Assembly: GCA_037013495.1 (NCBI GenBank)
Contig: CM072809.1
Coordinates: 12,226,501 to 12,290,500, forward strand
Source of the DNA: Hippophae tibetana
Lineage: Eukaryota > Streptophyta > Magnoliopsida > Rosales > Elaeagnaceae
Length of the DNA: 64,000 bases
Direction of reading: 5' to 3'
Of this stretch, positions 61,451 through 64,000 are shown piece after piece. The notes beneath the pieces were generated by a model. The model did no database searches. It was not told where the DNA came from and was given only the letters and a program-made list of their open reading frames with translations. Position numbers and translations under genes: made by a program. Each line of letters opens with the position of its first letter. Positions within the stretch are counted from its first letter, which is position 1.

Positions 61451-62600
61451 TGGCGGTATACAATAAATGTATATGAAAACCTAAGTGGGGATTATAGAAA
61501 TTATTTTGCATAAATGAATATTTTAATCATTTTATTTTCATAATAGTTACTTAATTCACTCTCTATACAAATAAAATATTTTAATTACTTTTTAAATAAT
61601 AAAATATTATGACTTAATAATAAATTAAATTTAATGGATAATTTTTTTTATGAACAGTTTTGTAAATTTTATATTTTATAATTTTTTAGATACTTTTATA
61701 TATAGTGTTTTTTGTAGGTATTAAATTTGTATTGACAATATAAAAAAAACAAGAGTTATATAGTTAAAAAATTACAAAATCAATGACGTTGTATTCACAC
61801 TATAAACTCTTTACACTCCATTATTTTTGAGGATCACATGAAAGGCACAATAAATGCTCTAACTCGAAGCAACATAATAAAGTTACATCGCTCAACTTCT
61901 GTTATTAGTTTTTAAAGATAATGAACAAGAAAACTTATTTGTAAAATTTAAACGTCATTGATCTTATAATTTTTTTATTTATGTGTCTCTTATTTTTGAT
62001 AGTATAAAGTTTGAATTTCTATCTAAACACGATATTTATAGAAAACACGATGTAAAAAAGTTTCAAAATATACAATTTAAAAAAAATTATAATATTGTTC
62101 AAATTTAATTTTAAATTGATAAAATAAAATGATAATTTTATTCTCATTAAATTCAGTAAGAATTTTTTATTAATAAAATCATATTTTAACATTTAAAAAG
62201 TGATTAAAATATTTTATCTTTTAAGTAAGAGAATGACTTAATTATATTTTATCAAAATAAAATAACTAAAGAGACATTAAATATGACACAAAACTAAATG
62301 ACTTATACTATAAAATTATTATATTTTTTAATCTATCCTAGCAAAGATTTTGAAACTCATAAAATTATAATATAAAATTATAATATAAAGATAAGATAAA
62401 ATATTGTTACAATAATTTTTACATAATCACAACAAAATGTATAAAATATTAATTTTTTATTAATATTAATTATATTTTAGTATCATTATTATTAAATAAA
62501 ATTATTATTAATGTAATATTTTTGTAACAATAATAAATTATATTGTAATAATATTGGTTATTTTTTATATGAAAATTGATTTTATTTTTGGATAGAAAGT
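61451..62600. other. AT-rich intergenic region before the last gene
   Basis: No coding sequence, RNA gene or recognisable element was found. It is mostly A/T homopolymer-rich DNA. Confidence 0.45.
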
Positions 62601-63412
62601 ATTGCTTCAAAGTTGGGACCAAAAATTATAGGAAAAAGAAAAAATGAACCGTAAGGATTGTCAAGGCTGGGCATAGCCTCATTCGACTCCAGAAATATGT
62701 GAAAACCAGAGTAATCTTGACAGCGCCTTGTTTTTCAACTTATCTCGTCTCCCGCAAACAAAATCAGAGCTACGAAGGGAAGTACTCCATTTCTGCACAT
62801 CAATGTATAGGTGAAATATGTTTGTGCCTTAATTATGTTTATTTGTTCTGAAAATCATCATAATTCGCTTACTTTCTATTTATTTATGGTGAAAACGAGG
62901 TGACTTACTGAATAAGTGAACTTAGTAATCTTACTTTGGTGCTGAAAATATATGCTTAGAAGATCTTCAGTGAGCTTTCTTCCTCTCTCACTTTATTTGA
63001 GCATAATTTTATGGGGTTTTCTTAAAACCCATTGCAACATAGAGCTTCAAACTTAAATTTTTCCCACTTTTCGCCTCCATTCCCTCAATTTTGTTTTTCG
63101 AAAATCATTTTTTTATTGTAAATTTTAGCTCGTTAGGTTTTGATTTCAATAATCATAATCAATTTGACCCTAATACTGTGTGACCTTATGTCATTGGGGG
63201 GATTGGTTCAACATTCAAAGTTCAGATACTTTGTTGATGAGTTTAGGTTTTTTGGAGCTTTCTTTTCTTGGAAGCCTGATTGCGGACGATTTGGAGCGTG
63301 CTTTCTTATGCGTCTTTTATTCGTCTGCTTTTCCATTTCCTTTAGTTTTCATGGGGACCAATTGTTGGAATATTGCTTCATTAGATGAGATCGGTGGATT
63401 CTAATTTATCTG
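62600..63412 (+). other. Probable 5' leader and first exon(s) of a gene running off the window
   Basis: Base composition becomes balanced at 62620-62815, with a possible donor after CAATGTATAG. A second stretch ends ATTTATCTGAG before a donor GTATTC near 63413. In it an ATG at 63387 opens MRSVDSNLSE up to that donor, a plausible first coding exon. The longer frames at 63140-63404 show no family resemblance and may be leader sequence. Gene identity unknown. Confidence 0.3.
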
Positions 63413-63539
63413 AGGTATTCTCTCTGATTTAGTACTAAATACGATTCAGTGGTTCCAAAGTAATGTTGAATTTCATTTTTCTGGTCATGCAATGGTTTAC
63501 GAGGATATAAATCAGCATGTAATTTTACAATTTTGGCCA

Positions 63540-64000
63540 CACGTTCTGTTAAATATAGTTTCAGTTTTTTTTGAGTGACCGAGGGTTCTTAAAGTTTATA
63601 AATTACGGACCTAATTAACCTAGAGGTGGATAGTTTATTTTTAAGTTTTACGAATTTATAACTTAATAACCTAAACAAACTGGCCATGCATGCAATCGCT
63701 TGTAAAAATAAAATGCGAAAATAAAATAATAACACACGATATTTTTAGGTAGAAACAAACTAGGCCACAACCATGACGTTAGAGAAAAAACACCGATTCA
63801 TCGGACCACCTAACTTTCCACTATGAAAATCAAATATTCAAGTACAAACTCGGTCTTATGCTACCCTCTTAGGATACTGTCTCAATGTACTTTACTTATG
63901 AATCATTACTCTGTTTTCACAGTTTCTAATATTAGCATGAGCGGTTTTCAGATTAACGTACCAATAAGTTTTTCGTCAATCAAATACGTTCTCAAATTAA
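63540..64000. other. Unassigned right edge, possibly an LTR-element remnant or intron
   Basis: The stretch around 63720-63830 (ACACACGATATTTTTAGGTA ... GGCCACAACCATGACG) resembles the CACGATTTTTACGTGGAAAA-type leader sequence of some plant copia elements, but too little is visible to assign it. Confidence 0.2.

Noticed and set aside
63140-63404. Overlapping 82- and 74-residue frames near the right edge
   Set aside because: No family resemblance; splice-like signals suggest leader or intron sequence, with a better candidate start at 63387.

Overview
The window is nuclear DNA from a eudicot plant. Genes are spliced with GT-AG introns, the intergenic DNA is very AT-rich, and retrotransposons with plant-type initiator-Met tRNA primer sites lie between and inside genes. 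Protein families (ATL RING-H2, HIPP with a CaaX end, plant ZRF1, plant ALG13) are land-plant types. The species cannot be named from the sequence.

Layout. 1-2965 (+): 3' nine exons of a FAM86/EEF2KMT-type lysine methyltransferase. 5400-8292 (+): a ZRF1/DNAJC2-type ribosome-associated J protein with an uninterrupted 650-codon ORF and a leader intron. 10355-11270: an array of a ~51-bp minisatellite. 11970-17774 (-): an old Ty3/gypsy element with recognisable LTRs, primer site and polypurine tract. 17775-24400: AT-rich, gene-poor. 24602-25744 (+): an ATL6/ATL31-like RING-H2 ubiquitin ligase. About 25963-30002: a non-autonomous LTR element with a decayed gag-like interior. 30718-30900 (+): a possible small secreted peptide. 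31774-35506 (-): a six-exon receptor-like kinase, resolved exon by exon. 37064-44588 (-): ALG13, whose large intron carries a Ty1/copia element (38002-43004) and a hAT-like element (43466-44309), and whose first recognised exon abuts an LTR-like insertion (44548-44726). 46486-48512: a repeat-flanked element holding a second array of the same minisatellite, inverted relative to the first. 53825-55652 (+): a HIPP metallochaperone-like protein ending in CSIM. 59730-61126: a young TRIM element. 62600-64000: probably the 5' part of another gene.

The genes do not form one pathway. They are ordinary housekeeping and signalling genes: translation-factor methylation, ribosome-associated chaperone and chromatin work, N-glycan assembly, ubiquitin ligation, kinase signalling and metal binding. 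FAM86, ATL6/31 and HIPP homologues are, from memory, also close together in Arabidopsis (At5g27400-At5g27420 and At3g05200-At3g05220), which suggests conserved microsynteny expanded here by transposons.

I see no unknown multi-gene system. The most unusual items are: the inverted pair of minisatellite arrays; a TRIM whose interior is four ~100-bp tandem units; and an LTR-like insertion at the ALG13 splice acceptor whose target duplication recreates the acceptor and brings an in-frame ATG.
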